A stretch of 15,530 bases of DNA from assembly GCA_001798135.1 (NCBI GenBank), contig MGRJ01000026.1, positions 49,719 through 65,248 of the forward strand, written 5' to 3'. Positions 1 to 6,482 of this stretch are shown piece after piece. Position numbers and translations under genes: made by a program. The notes beneath the pieces were generated by a model that saw only the letters and a list, made by a program, of their open reading frames with translations, searched no databases and had not been told where the DNA came from. Numbering within the stretch: position 1 is the stretch's first letter; the number at the start of each line of letters is the position of its first letter. Source of the DNA: Deltaproteobacteria bacterium RIFCSPHIGHO2_02_FULL_40_28. Its GTDB lineage: Bacteria > UBA10199 > 2-12-FULL-40-28.

Positions 1-16
1 GGGGGGGGGGGGGGGG
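1..16. other. Poly-G run at contig edge, probable artefact
   Basis: The window opens with 16 consecutive G. The sequence directly after it is ordinary coding sequence in an open frame (PAS domain of a kinase). A run of this kind at the extreme end of a sequence resembles the no-signal poly-G made by two-colour sequencing chemistry, so it should not be read as five real glycine codons. This is inference from position and composition. Confidence 0.6.
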
Positions 17-988
17 AGTTCCTACCAAGGTTTCATCGGCAAGGCCTGCTATTACAAACTCCACGGGTTTAAAGAGAGATGCCATAGTTGTACCGCCGAC
101 AAGACCTTTGCAACGAGAAAAAAGACTTCTCAACTTGGTCCTCTTCTTAAGGTCAAGGCCAACGCGGAAGATTCTATCTACCAGATCACCTGTTACCCTC
201 TAAAAGATGCTGCAGGAAAAATCACGGGGATCGCAGAGTCTTACCGGGATATCACCGATATCAAGCGGGTTGAAGAAGCACTCTACGAGTCGGAGCGGAA
301 CCGAATCATGGAACCACTAGCCGCAGGTATTGCCCATGAGGTGCGCAATCCCTTGGCCATTATCCGATCAACAGCACAGTATTGCTTAGGCGAGGTTGTT
401 AACAACAAGGACTTGGAGGAGAGTCTTCAGACGATCATTAAAAGTTCTGAAACTGCAAACCGAGTTGTGAGCGATCTTGTCGAGTTTGCCAGACCCGAGG
501 CGGTCGACTTTAAGCAGCAGTCCTTGGCACCCATTATCAAAGAGGGGCTTCGCATGGTCCATGGACGGGCGAAAACCCAGAAGGTTAAACTCTCCAAATC
601 GGTTGCCCGGAACCTGCCACAACTTTTTCTCGATAAAAAGCGTTTTCTTCAGGCTTATATAAATTTTCTTGTGAATGCACTCGATAGCATGCCAAACGGG
701 GGAAAACTAAGGGTTGAGGCAGCTCGAGATAACAGTCACCGGGGAGTGCGTCTGATCATTCATGATTCAGGAAAGGGAATCCCGGAAGAGGTACTTTCCA
801 AAATTCTGCAACCTTTTTATAGCACCAAAAAAGAGGGGGTGGGATTGGGTCTTCCCATTGCCGAAGGAATTATACGCTCACATGGTGGAAAGGTTGATTT
901 TAAGAGTCAGCCAAGAGAAGGGACTGAGGTGATGGTTTTGCTCCCTGTTAGAAAGAGAAATATCAATGGAAACCATTCTCGTTATTGA
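17..988 (+). CDS. Sensor histidine kinase with PAS domain (5' partial)
   Basis: The frame is open from the left edge, so the N-terminus is missing. The visible part begins in a PAS/PAC domain with the pattern CYYKLHGFKERCHSC (bases about 47-91) and a PAC-type end, SYRDITDIK (about 239-265). A HisKA H-box follows, AGIAHEVRNPLAII, with the phosphorylatable His at bases 335-337. The HATPase domain shows an N box (NFLVNALDSMPNGG), a G1 box (DSGKGI), an F region (FYSTKK) and a G2 box (GVGLGLPIAEG). No membrane segment lies in the visible part; one may be upstream. The 3' end overlaps the next gene by 23 bp, so this is very probably the cognate sensor of the NtrC-type regulator. An internal ATG at 308 directly before the H-box is not the true start, because the PAS domain upstream is in frame. 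The signal sensed is unknown. Confidence 0.93.
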   Translation, partial: SSYQGFIGKACYYKLHGFKERCHSCTADKTFATRKKTSQLGPLLKVKANAEDSIYQITCYPLKDAAGKITGIAESYRDITDIKRVEEALYESERNRIMEPLAAGIAHEVRNPLAIIRSTAQYCLGEVVNNKDLEESLQTIIKSSETANRVVSDLVEFARPEAVDFKQQSLAPIIKEGLRMVHGRAKTQKVKLSKSVARNLPQLFLDKKRFLQAYINFLVNALDSMPNGGKLRVEAARDNSHRGVRLIIHDSGKGIPEEVLSKILQPFYSTKKEGVGLGLPIAEGIIRSHGGKVDFKSQPREGTEVMVLLPVRKRNINGNHSRY

Positions 989-2345
989 TGATGAAGAGGA
1001 TCTTTGTCGCACACTGGAAAAAGTCCTTACCAAAGAAGGCTACCGAGTGATTTGGATTACTTCCCCTGGTCCTGCCTTATCCCTCCTCCAGAAGGAATCC
1101 CCTTCTTGTGTCCTCTTGGACCTTAAAATTGGCGAGACCGACGGATTGACGGTCTTAAAGGAAATTCAGGAGCATGACCTGCATCTTCCCGTTATTATCT
1201 TGACCGCCTATGAAACCGTCAAGACTGCTGTCTATGCCATGAAACAAGGAGCCTTTCATTACATGGCCAAACCCTTTGACAATGAGGAGTTAAAGATTTT
1301 CCTACTAAAAGCTATTGAGCATAGAAAGCTCCAATTCCAGTTACACAATCTTAAAGAGAACTTGGCTGGGGCTTCTGAGCTGGAAAATACCATGGGCTCA
1401 TCTTCCAAAATTCGGGAGATCATTAAGCTAGTATGGTCGGTTGCAGAAACAAACATCAACGTCCTACTTTTAGGCGAATCGGGGACCGGCAAAGAACTTG
1501 TGGCCCAGATGATCCATAATCTCTCTGATCGAAAGGGAGGTTCTTTTGTCAGGGTCGATTGTGCGGCAATCCCGGAAACTTTAATTGAAAACGAACTATT
1601 TGGACATGAGAAAGGAGCCTTTACCGGCGCAACGAACCTACAGAAGGGAAAATTTGAAATCGCCGACGGGGGGACCCTCTTTTTGGATGAGGTTGGAAAT
1701 ATTCCAGCGAACGTTCAGTCAAAACTCCTGGGAATCCTCGAAAGTCACACATTTGAGAGAATCGGCGGGAGGCAACCGATAAAAACCTCCGTTCGCGTGA
1801 TCGCGGCAACAAACTCTGATTTGATGAAAAACTCAGAAAAAGATCTCTTTCGGCTTGATCTCCTCTACCGATTAAATGAATTTCCGATTCACCTTCCGCC
1901 GCTTCGGGAGAGGAAGGAAGATATCCCCCTTCTTTGCACACGGTTTATCAGACAGCTTCAACCCGAAGTCAAAAAAGAAGTCAAAGAGATTGCCACTGAA
2001 GTGCTTGAAAGACTGATGGAGTATCATTTTCCTGGAAATGTTCGAGAGCTTCGCAATATTATCAAGCGAGCCATGGTTATGTCGTCTAATGGTTGTATCT
2101 CGCTTAGTGAACTCCCCACCGAAATCAAAAACCGCGAAAAAAGAACCTTTACCAAAGAGATAAGCGTGCCAATCTCCTACGGACTCCCCTTAATCGAGGT
2201 TTCCCGTCAGGCAACTGTTCAGATTGAAAAGCAACTGATTCTGGATGCCTTGGCGAGAACCCACAATCATCAGGGAAAGGCGGCAAAAATCCTGGGGATC
2301 GGGCAAAAAACCCTCTACAACAAGATCAAAGAATATGGGATTTGA
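966..2345 (+). CDS. NtrC-family sigma-54-dependent response regulator
   Basis: This 459-residue protein has the full three-part NtrC layout. The receiver domain (about 1-120) has acidic D8/D9, a phosphoacceptor D52 in VLLDLK, T80 and K102. The AAA+ sigma-54 interaction domain (about 142-375) has Walker A GESGTGKE (170-177), the sigma-54 contact loop GAFTGA (217-222), Walker B LFLDEV (238-243), and the arginine-rich segment RLDLLYRLNEFPI. A Fis-type helix-turn-helix lies at the C-terminus (about 436-455, KAAKILGIGQKTLYNKI). It should bind an upstream enhancer and use ATP hydrolysis to open sigma-54 promoters after phosphorylation by the adjoining kinase. Its start overlaps the kinase end, so the two are translationally linked. 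The closest sigma-54 promoter seen in the window lies before gvpA, about 1.6 kb downstream, which makes the gvp operon its likely target (inference). Its last 20 bp overlap convergently with the antitoxin-like gene on the other strand. Confidence 0.95.
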   Translation: METILVIDDEEDLCRTLEKVLTKEGYRVIWITSPGPALSLLQKESPSCVLLDLKIGETDGLTVLKEIQEHDLHLPVIILTAYETVKTAVYAMKQGAFHYMAKPFDNEELKIFLLKAIEHRKLQFQLHNLKENLAGASELENTMGSSSKIREIIKLVWSVAETNINVLLLGESGTGKELVAQMIHNLSDRKGGSFVRVDCAAIPETLIENELFGHEKGAFTGATNLQKGKFEIADGGTLFLDEVGNIPANVQSKLLGILESHTFERIGGRQPIKTSVRVIAATNSDLMKNSEKDLFRLDLLYRLNEFPIHLPPLRERKEDIPLLCTRFIRQLQPEVKKEVKEIATEVLERLMEYHFPGNVRELRNIIKRAMVMSSNGCISLSELPTEIKNREKRTFTKEISVPISYGLPLIEVSRQATVQIEKQLILDALARTHNHQGKAAKILGIGQKTLYNKIKEYGI

Positions 2346-2910
2346 TAACATATTTTGGAAACCGACGCGCGTAGAGACGTAGCTTCTTTTTATTTAACTG
2401 CTCCCAATTCAATTCATCCAGCGATGGTTTTAAACCCTTACGAGACATAAGGTACAACCAATCCAAAAGCGCCTTCTCTGGTTCTGCAATGCGAAAGCCT
2501 GGTTTTTGTGTGAATCCCCAAAAAAGGGAGAAGGCCATTTTGTGGTAGATGAATGCGTTGTTTTTCACGCGCATCCGCCTGCTTTTTCGCGTTGAAACGC
2601 TGACAATAACAAAGGGGGCCTGGTCGATGACTCCGTAATGGAAAAGAGCGGTTTCACAAGAGATATAGGAGGGAGGATAGATGGTATTGGCTACCTCTTC
2701 CGCCTGATAATTACAAAAGGAATTCGCAAAAAATTCCGGCCTTAGTTTTACCAAGATATCTTCCCGAACAAGCCGATAGGCAGCCTTGCGGGCCGCATCT
2801 AGCTTTAAGCCGCTCAATTTCATCAAGTCGGCAAGATGATAAAATTTGCGCCCCCTTTTGAAAATTTGAATCCATTGGGAAAGAGTAAATTTTGTTTTGG
2901 AATTTTTCAT
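2326..2910 (-). CDS. AbiEi-like antitoxin (type IV toxin-antitoxin)
   Basis: The 194-residue protein has an N-terminal winged-helix-like region (about 20-60, YHLADLMKLSGLKLDAARKA) and then the AbiEi-type C-terminal region: SYISCETALFHYGVI, a basic stretch STRKSRRMRVK, and AEPEKALLDWLYLMSRKG, a typical AbiEi signature. AbiEi proteins bind DNA to repress their own operon and counteract an AbiEii nucleotidyltransferase without forming a stable complex. It lies 11 bp after the AbiEii-like gene on the same strand. In classical AbiE the antitoxin gene comes first and overlaps the toxin gene; here the order is toxin then antitoxin. Its 3' end overlaps the convergent response regulator gene by 20 bp. 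Family assignment rests on residue patterns, not a search; a non-toxic regulatory or immunity role remains possible. Confidence 0.8.
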   Translation of the reverse strand: MKNSKTKFTLSQWIQIFKRGRKFYHLADLMKLSGLKLDAARKAAYRLVREDILVKLRPEFFANSFCNYQAEEVANTIYPPSYISCETALFHYGVIDQAPFVIVSVSTRKSRRMRVKNNAFIYHKMAFSLFWGFTQKPGFRIAEPEKALLDWLYLMSRKGLKPSLDELNWEQLNKKKLRLYARRFPKYVIKSHIL

Positions 2911-2921
2911 TCACAAAGCCC

Positions 2922-3746
2922 TTATTTATCCAATTTTTCCAGAAGCGTGTGAATCAATTTCTGATTCGTCTCAATAACCTCCCTGTATTGGTTTGTCTGA
3001 AAAGTGTGGCGGTATTTTTCGGGAAGAAATTTTTCCATGCTGATTGCCAGCGCTTTAGGATCCATTTCGGCAAGACGTTTTTTTAACGTCTGGACCGGCT
3101 TTTCCGTTCGATAATCCTCGAATTTTTTAATCAACAAATCAAAGTCAATTTGCGGATTAAAAATTTTTGTCAAGTACCACATATCCAAAAGATCCCTCTC
3201 CTTCATGTAGGATCTTCCAGCCAGGGCATTGATTTTATCGAGATAAAGTTCTTCGATGGATATAGAGAGAATTAAGGGTTGTACTTCCAGAAAAGGTTGT
3301 CTCCGTGTCACGGGGAGGGGTTTTGGTTGATAGGCTGGGTATTGACCAAACTCGAGTTTGACATGAATTTTTCCATGATACCCAGGAGGGGAGACGCGTA
3401 ACCACCAGGCAAAAATCCTCTTTTGCTTTGGCGGCCTGGCTTTCAGTTCGATATGAACAGGCCCCATGGAAAGCATGAGAAGATTTTTTGTTGTAGAAAG
3501 AGATTTTTCAACAGCCTTTCGAATCTGCTCATAGCTAGATTGATTGCCGGTAAAGTCCAAATCTTCGGAATAACGATAGCCCCCATGTAGCAGTCGAATC
3601 GCTGTGCCCCCATGAAAGATAATGTTTTCACTCTCCTTTTGGGAGTAGAGTCCTTCCAAAAAGGCGATTTGGATAATTTCAGCCGCGACGGTATGAAGCG
3701 GAAGGCTCTCCTCTGCGGCCATTTTTTTGATATCTTCCCAAGACAT
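2922..3746 (-). CDS. AbiEii/AbiGii-family nucleotidyltransferase (putative toxin)
   Basis: This 274-residue protein carries the nucleotidyltransferase signature near residues 43-66: FHGGTAIRLLHGGYRYSEDL followed by DF, i.e. GG-T then an ExDxD-type acidic pair that binds the catalytic metal. Further on, INALAGRSYMKERDLLDMWY matches the conserved helix of the AbiEii family that supports the active site. AbiEii toxins are NTP-using transferases; characterised relatives act on tRNA or other cellular targets and arrest growth, often as phage defence. It is the first gene of a two-gene minus-strand unit, with the AbiEi-like gene 11 bp downstream. The ribosome site is weak (GGAA shortly before the ATG). 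A sigma-70-like promoter lies just upstream. Housekeeping relatives of the family exist, so toxin activity is inferred from pairing. Confidence 0.85.
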   Translation of the reverse strand: MSWEDIKKMAAEESLPLHTVAAEIIQIAFLEGLYSQKESENIIFHGGTAIRLLHGGYRYSEDLDFTGNQSSYEQIRKAVEKSLSTTKNLLMLSMGPVHIELKARPPKQKRIFAWWLRVSPPGYHGKIHVKLEFGQYPAYQPKPLPVTRRQPFLEVQPLILSISIEELYLDKINALAGRSYMKERDLLDMWYLTKIFNPQIDFDLLIKKFEDYRTEKPVQTLKKRLAEMDPKALAISMEKFLPEKYRHTFQTNQYREVIETNQKLIHTLLEKLDK

Positions 3747-3773
3747 AATATAATTCCGATATAAGACAATAAT

Positions 3774-3802
3774 ATCCTATTTTAGAAATGAATTTTTTTC
3801 AA
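3774..3802 (-). promoter_or_regulatory. Candidate sigma-70 promoter for the AbiE-like pair
   Basis: Reading the minus strand, TTGAAA (3802-3797) and TAGGAT (3779-3774) are separated by 17 bp, five and four matches to the consensus hexamers. The predicted start near 3767 leaves a leader of about 20 nt before the ATG at 3746. The region is AT-rich, so chance matches are possible. Confidence 0.4.
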
Positions 3803-3842
3803 GTAAATAGATCATAGGATGACAAAGATTATTATTTTCCCC

Positions 3843-3876
3843 GGTAAACTCTTGCCGAATAACGTAACACGTTACC
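3843..3876. promoter_or_regulatory. Candidate enhancer (upstream activating) site with palindrome
   Basis: A perfect 5-2-5 inverted repeat, GTAAC-AC-GTTAC, occupies 3864-3875, inside a wider pair GGTAA (3843-3847) and TTACC (3872-3876). Its centre lies about 140 bp upstream of the predicted start of the sigma-54 promoter, a usual distance for NtrC-family binding sites. Only one full copy is seen, whereas such activators often use two. Assignment to the regulator at 966-2345 is inference. Confidence 0.4.
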
Positions 3877-3984
3877 TAAAAAACTAACCGATTTCCCAGA
3901 CTTGTAAAGAGCCTATTTTGTGAATGTTTCTTTATAACTATTTGAATTAAAATAATTTTTTCAAAAAAAAAAAAAGAAACAAAT

Positions 3985-4000
3985 CGGCACACCCTTTGCT
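3985..4000 (+). promoter_or_regulatory. Sigma-54 (-24/-12) promoter of the gvp operon
   Basis: The 16-mer CGGCACACCCTTTGCT matches the sigma-54 consensus TGGCAC-N5-TTGCW except for the first base. The invariant GG (3986-3987) and GC (3998-3999) are 10 bp apart, exactly as required. Transcription is predicted to start near 4011, about 70 nt before the gvpA ATG. A 13-A tract (3963-3975) directly upstream may bend DNA. The neighbouring NtrC-type activator gene supports the call. Confidence 0.82.
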
Positions 4001-4046
4001 AATAAAAATAGTTAAGTAAAACAGGGCTTGATTGATTCATTAACCC

Positions 4047-4063
4047 GTCCGCCTTTGGCGGAC
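4047..4063 (+). promoter_or_regulatory. 5'-UTR hairpin before gvpA
   Basis: GTCCGCC-TTT-GGCGGAC forms a perfect 7-bp stem with a 3-nt loop in the gvpA leader, ending 6 nt before the AGGAGG ribosome site (4070-4075). Its core CCGCCTTTGGCGG recurs before gvpN (5447-5463). It could stabilise the transcript or modulate translation. It has no T-run after it, so it is not a standard terminator. Confidence 0.6.
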
Positions 4064-4081
4064 ATAAACAGGAGGTTTAGT

Positions 4082-4297
4082 ATGGCAGTACAAAAATCAA
4101 TGGCTAGTTCATCGCTAGCTGAAGTTATCGACCGAATCCTTGACAAAGGGATCGTCATCGATGCTTGGGCACGTCTCTCACTTGTAGGGATTGAATTTTT
4201 ATCCCTTGAAGCCAGAGTTGTTGTTTCTGGTGTCGAAACCTATTTAAAGTATGCCGAAGCGATTGGCTTAACAGCCACAGCCGCTCAACCCGCCTAG
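4082..4297 (+). CDS. gvpA: Gas vesicle major structural protein GvpA
   Basis: The 71-residue product is a near-textbook Gvp[19 protein letters not shown], then [18 protein letters not shown] and [14 protein letters not shown], with a short Ala-rich tail. GvpA self-assembles into the low-pitch rib helix of the gas-permeable, water-excluding vesicle wall; the alpha-beta-beta-alpha fold presents the hydrophobic strands to the gas side. The start at 4082 is chosen because AGGAGG lies 6 nt upstream and the N-terminus MAVQKS is family-typical; an in-frame ATG at 4028 would add 18 unrelated residues. It is the only canonical gvpA in the window and the first gene after the sigma-54 promoter. A strong hairpin follows it, which probably raises its transcript level over the downstream genes. 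Confidence 0.97.
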   Translation: MAVQKSMASSSLAEVIDRILDKGIVIDAWARLSLVGIEFLSLEARVVVSGVETYLKYAEAIGLTATAAQPA

Positions 4298-4345
4298 TCC
4301 TTAAGCGATAAGTCGCAGGACGTAAGGTGTGAGAAGTAAAAAGGG

Positions 4346-4383
4346 TTTAAGAGGGTTCGCCAAGCAAACCCCCCACTCTTAAA
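4346..4383 (+). promoter_or_regulatory. Hairpin between gvpA and the next gene
   Basis: TTTAAGAG (4346-4353) pairs perfectly with CTCTTAAA (4376-4383); inside, GGTT (4354-4357) can pair with AACC (4367-4370). No U-run follows, so this looks like a partial terminator or a 3' stabiliser allowing more gvpA mRNA than distal mRNA. A smaller hairpin, GCGA-TAAG-TCGC (about 4305-4316), lies just upstream. Function is inferred from structure and position. Confidence 0.55.
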
Positions 4384-4428
4384 TGGAGGTTTTGTTCGCC
4401 GGGCCATCTGACTCTGAAAGGAAAAGGT

Positions 4429-4983
4429 ATGTCTGTTCCAAATGAGATCAAACGTTTGACCGAAGAGGTGATAACCTCCTTCGATGCTGGTATTGGCGCT
4501 GTCGGACTCTTGATCGAAAAGGGTCTGGAGATCCTGGACGGCTATCGAAGGGAACAGGAGGCGGTGAACGGCTCGCTCCGCGATTCGCTCGCCTCGATTG
4601 TGAGTCTCCGCCATAAAGACTTTGATGAAGTGATGTCTCGAATCTTGAGCTTTCAGTCGAAGCGCGAGATTGAAATCAAGACCCTCATTAAGGGATTTCT
4701 AGCCGAACAGCGGGAGATTACAGGGAAGATCAAACGATCTCTTGAGGCTGGGATTTTTCAGGAGGTTGAGAAGGGAAAGAGGGAGTTGAAAAAGATGATT
4801 GATCAGGCAAAGGAAGGGATCCTTTCTTTTCAACAGGAACAGGAGAGAATCCGTGCCACCTTTGCCCAATTGGAGTCTCAAAAGGATAAACTCTCGGTCA
4901 TGGAGTTTAAGAAAGTAATTCAGGATCTCGAAGAGGAACTATTAGGAGAAAAACCGGCTGCTAGCATTCAGCAATCAGCCTGA
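4429..4983 (+). CDS. Coiled-coil protein of the gas vesicle operon (possible GvpC-like role)
   Basis: I do not recognise a named family for this 184-residue protein. It is highly charged and predicted to be almost wholly alpha-helical, with long Glu/Lys/Gln-rich heptad-like stretches (about 60-175) and no signal peptide or membrane segment. It contains an imperfect internal repeat: ILSFQ at 72-76 (followed by SKREIEIKTLIKGF) and at 131-135 (followed by QQEQERIRATF). Residues 6-20 (EIKRLTEEVITSFDA) match the start of the next protein, with SFDA at positions 17-20 in both, so the two look paralogous. Position right after gvpA, helical character and Phe-containing repeats recall GvpC, the outer-surface strengthening protein, but this is inference. 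An alternative is a scaffold or tethering factor. The ribosome site AAAGGA lies about 6 nt before the ATG. Confidence 0.85.
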   Translation: MSVPNEIKRLTEEVITSFDAGIGAVGLLIEKGLEILDGYRREQEAVNGSLRDSLASIVSLRHKDFDEVMSRILSFQSKREIEIKTLIKGFLAEQREITGKIKRSLEAGIFQEVEKGKRELKKMIDQAKEGILSFQQEQERIRATFAQLESQKDKLSVMEFKKVIQDLEEELLGEKPAASIQQSA

Positions 4984-5033
4984 AGGGCTTGAAGCTGAAT
5001 CGGGCGGTCATAACAGAAAGGAAGGTTAGGAAC

Positions 5034-5417
5034 ATGAGCTTTGCCGAAGAACTATCTAATCTGGGAAAAGAGATCAATGCATCGTTTGATGCAAGAGTCA
5101 ATTTTCTTGGAAAAAACATTACTGACGTTAAAAACATGCAATTAGATGCCAAAAAACTGATTAGTCATTTTTCAAAAGATCGCAAGGCCATGGGGCGCAA
5201 GCTTCGTGCAGACCTTGGCGGTTTTGTGGAAGACCTGACAGACACGGTGGATGGACTGAAGGCCAAGTTCCATAAGGAACAAAACGCCATACATCGCGAA
5301 TGCAAAGAAGCGCATTCTGCCTGGATGGGCGCCGCAAAAAGCATGACATCGAAAAGACGAAACTTTGGCGGGAACCTAACAAAGGCAAAACAAAAGGCAT
5401 CTCAAAAAAGTCATTAA
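5034..5417 (+). CDS. Small helical protein, paralog of the preceding one, putative GvpC-like
   Basis: The 127-residue product has a start region like its neighbour (EELSNLGKEINASFDA, SFDA at 17-20). It then has amphipathic helix with spaced Phe/Leu: HFSKDRKAMGRKLRADLGGF and LTDTVDGLKAKFHKEQNAI. The FHKE and repeated 'F + charged helix' pattern resembles the 33-residue repeats of cyanobacterial GvpC, which clamps GvpA ribs from outside. The C-terminus is strongly basic (Lys/Arg-rich, about 105-127). The start at 5034 is preferred, with AGGA 5 nt upstream; an in-frame ATG at 4989 would add 15 residues without a better ribosome site. It lies between the first coiled-coil gene and gvpN. No catalytic motif is seen. 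GvpC homology needs profile testing; confidence refers to it being a real gene. Confidence 0.82.
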   Translation: MSFAEELSNLGKEINASFDARVNFLGKNITDVKNMQLDAKKLISHFSKDRKAMGRKLRADLGGFVEDLTDTVDGLKAKFHKEQNAIHRECKEAHSAWMGAAKSMTSKRRNFGGNLTKAKQKASQKSH

Positions 5418-5446
5418 GAAATTAAAGCCTTTTCATGGAAGATTAC

Positions 5447-5463
5447 CCCCGCCTTTGGCGGGG
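5447..5463 (+). promoter_or_regulatory. Hairpin before gvpN
   Basis: CCCCGCC-TTT-GGCGGGG makes a perfect 7-bp stem with a TTT loop, sharing the core CCGCCTTTGGCGG with the hairpin before gvpA. It ends 12 nt before the GGAGG ribosome site of gvpN. No U-run follows. It may punctuate the operon through mRNA processing or stability. Confidence 0.6.
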
Positions 5464-5485
5464 CTGATCCCCCCTGGAGGATAAA

Positions 5486-6454
5486 ATGACCACAAAAAGC
5501 TACGAAGTCAATGAAGGAACAGTCACTGTCGTACAACCCGTTGCCAGCAAAGATTTTATCGAAACCCCTTTTGTCAGGGATGTCATCGACCGGGCCATGC
5601 ATTATCTGAAGGCTGGTTTTCCGGTTCATTTAAGGGGCATTGCAGGCACTGGTAAAACCACCATGGCCCTTCGCCTTGCTGAATTTTTGGATAAACCAGT
5701 TGTTTGGCTTCAGGGGGATGAAGAACTTTCCACAACTCACCTGATCGGAGGCGATATTGGCTATCACCGAAGAAGCCTCCGCGACAACTTTATTTCCTCG
5801 GTTTTAAAAGTTGAGGAGGATGCTTCCAGGGAGTGGGTCGACAACCGGTTGACCCATGCCTGCCAGAATGGCTATACGCTTATCTATGATGAATTTACCC
5901 GTTCGCGCCCCGAAGCCAACAACGTTCTCCTTTCGGTTCTCCAAGAAGGGGTCTTGAACTTTCCGACAAGCCGGGGGAAGGGAGAGCAGGTTATCAGGGT
6001 GCATCCTGATTTTCACGCCATTTTTACCAGTAATCCAGAGGAATATGCCGGGGTACATCGATCCCAAGATGCGCTCAGGGATCGTCTGGTTACTCTTGAT
6101 CTTGAGTGCTTTGACCGTGAGACGGAGATGAGGATCACCCATAAAAAATCGGGGACTGCTCTTCCTGACGCGGCCAAGATTGTTGATATTGTCCGGAGTG
6201 TGCGGGAATCTGGGCAATACGAGTTTGCCCCAACTGTTCGTGGTTGTCTGATGATTGCCAAGGCGGTCCATGCCTACAAGGGGAAGGTAAAAATCCAAAA
6301 GACCGACCCCCTCTTCCGCCAGATTTGCCTGGATATTTTGACCTCCGAGACATCACGGATCGGTAGCAAAACAACGGCAAAAAAGGTGAAGGATATTGTG
6401 TTAAAGGCGATCAGCCAGTACTGCAAAAACGGAAATGGGAATGGGCATGGATGA
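5486..6454 (+). CDS. gvpN: Gas vesicle AAA+ ATPase GvpN
   Basis: This 322-residue MoxR-type AAA+ ATPase matches GvpN: Walker A GIAGTGKT (51-58), Walker B TLIYDEFTRS (131-140), sensor-1 region FTSNPEEYAGVH (180-191) and a downstream Arg-containing helix (DALRDRLVTLDLE). The phrase WLQGDEELSTTHLIGG after the P-loop domain start is family-typical. GvpN is needed for enlarging the initial bicones into full-size vesicles and is thought to act with GvpO or the growing GvpA shell, using ATP hydrolysis to remodel it. The C-terminus ends in a Gly/Asn/His-rich tail (GNGNGHG). It has a GGAGG ribosome site 5 nt upstream and follows a hairpin that may separate its expression from the structural genes. Confidence 0.96.
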   Translation: MTTKSYEVNEGTVTVVQPVASKDFIETPFVRDVIDRAMHYLKAGFPVHLRGIAGTGKTTMALRLAEFLDKPVVWLQGDEELSTTHLIGGDIGYHRRSLRDNFISSVLKVEEDASREWVDNRLTHACQNGYTLIYDEFTRSRPEANNVLLSVLQEGVLNFPTSRGKGEQVIRVHPDFHAIFTSNPEEYAGVHRSQDALRDRLVTLDLECFDRETEMRITHKKSGTALPDAAKIVDIVRSVRESGQYEFAPTVRGCLMIAKAVHAYKGKVKIQKTDPLFRQICLDILTSETSRIGSKTTAKKVKDIVLKAISQYCKNGNGNGHG

Positions 6455-6482
6455 TAATACAAGTATCAACGAAAGGAGCTGT

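Noticed and set aside
308-310. ATG 308 as the true kinase start
   Set aside because: The frame is open to the left edge and encodes a PAS domain that belongs to the same kinase.
4028-4081. Longer gvpA starting at ATG 4028
   Set aside because: The added 18 residues cross the 5'-UTR hairpin and the ribosome site AGGAGG at 4070-4075; GvpA proteins begin as at 4082.
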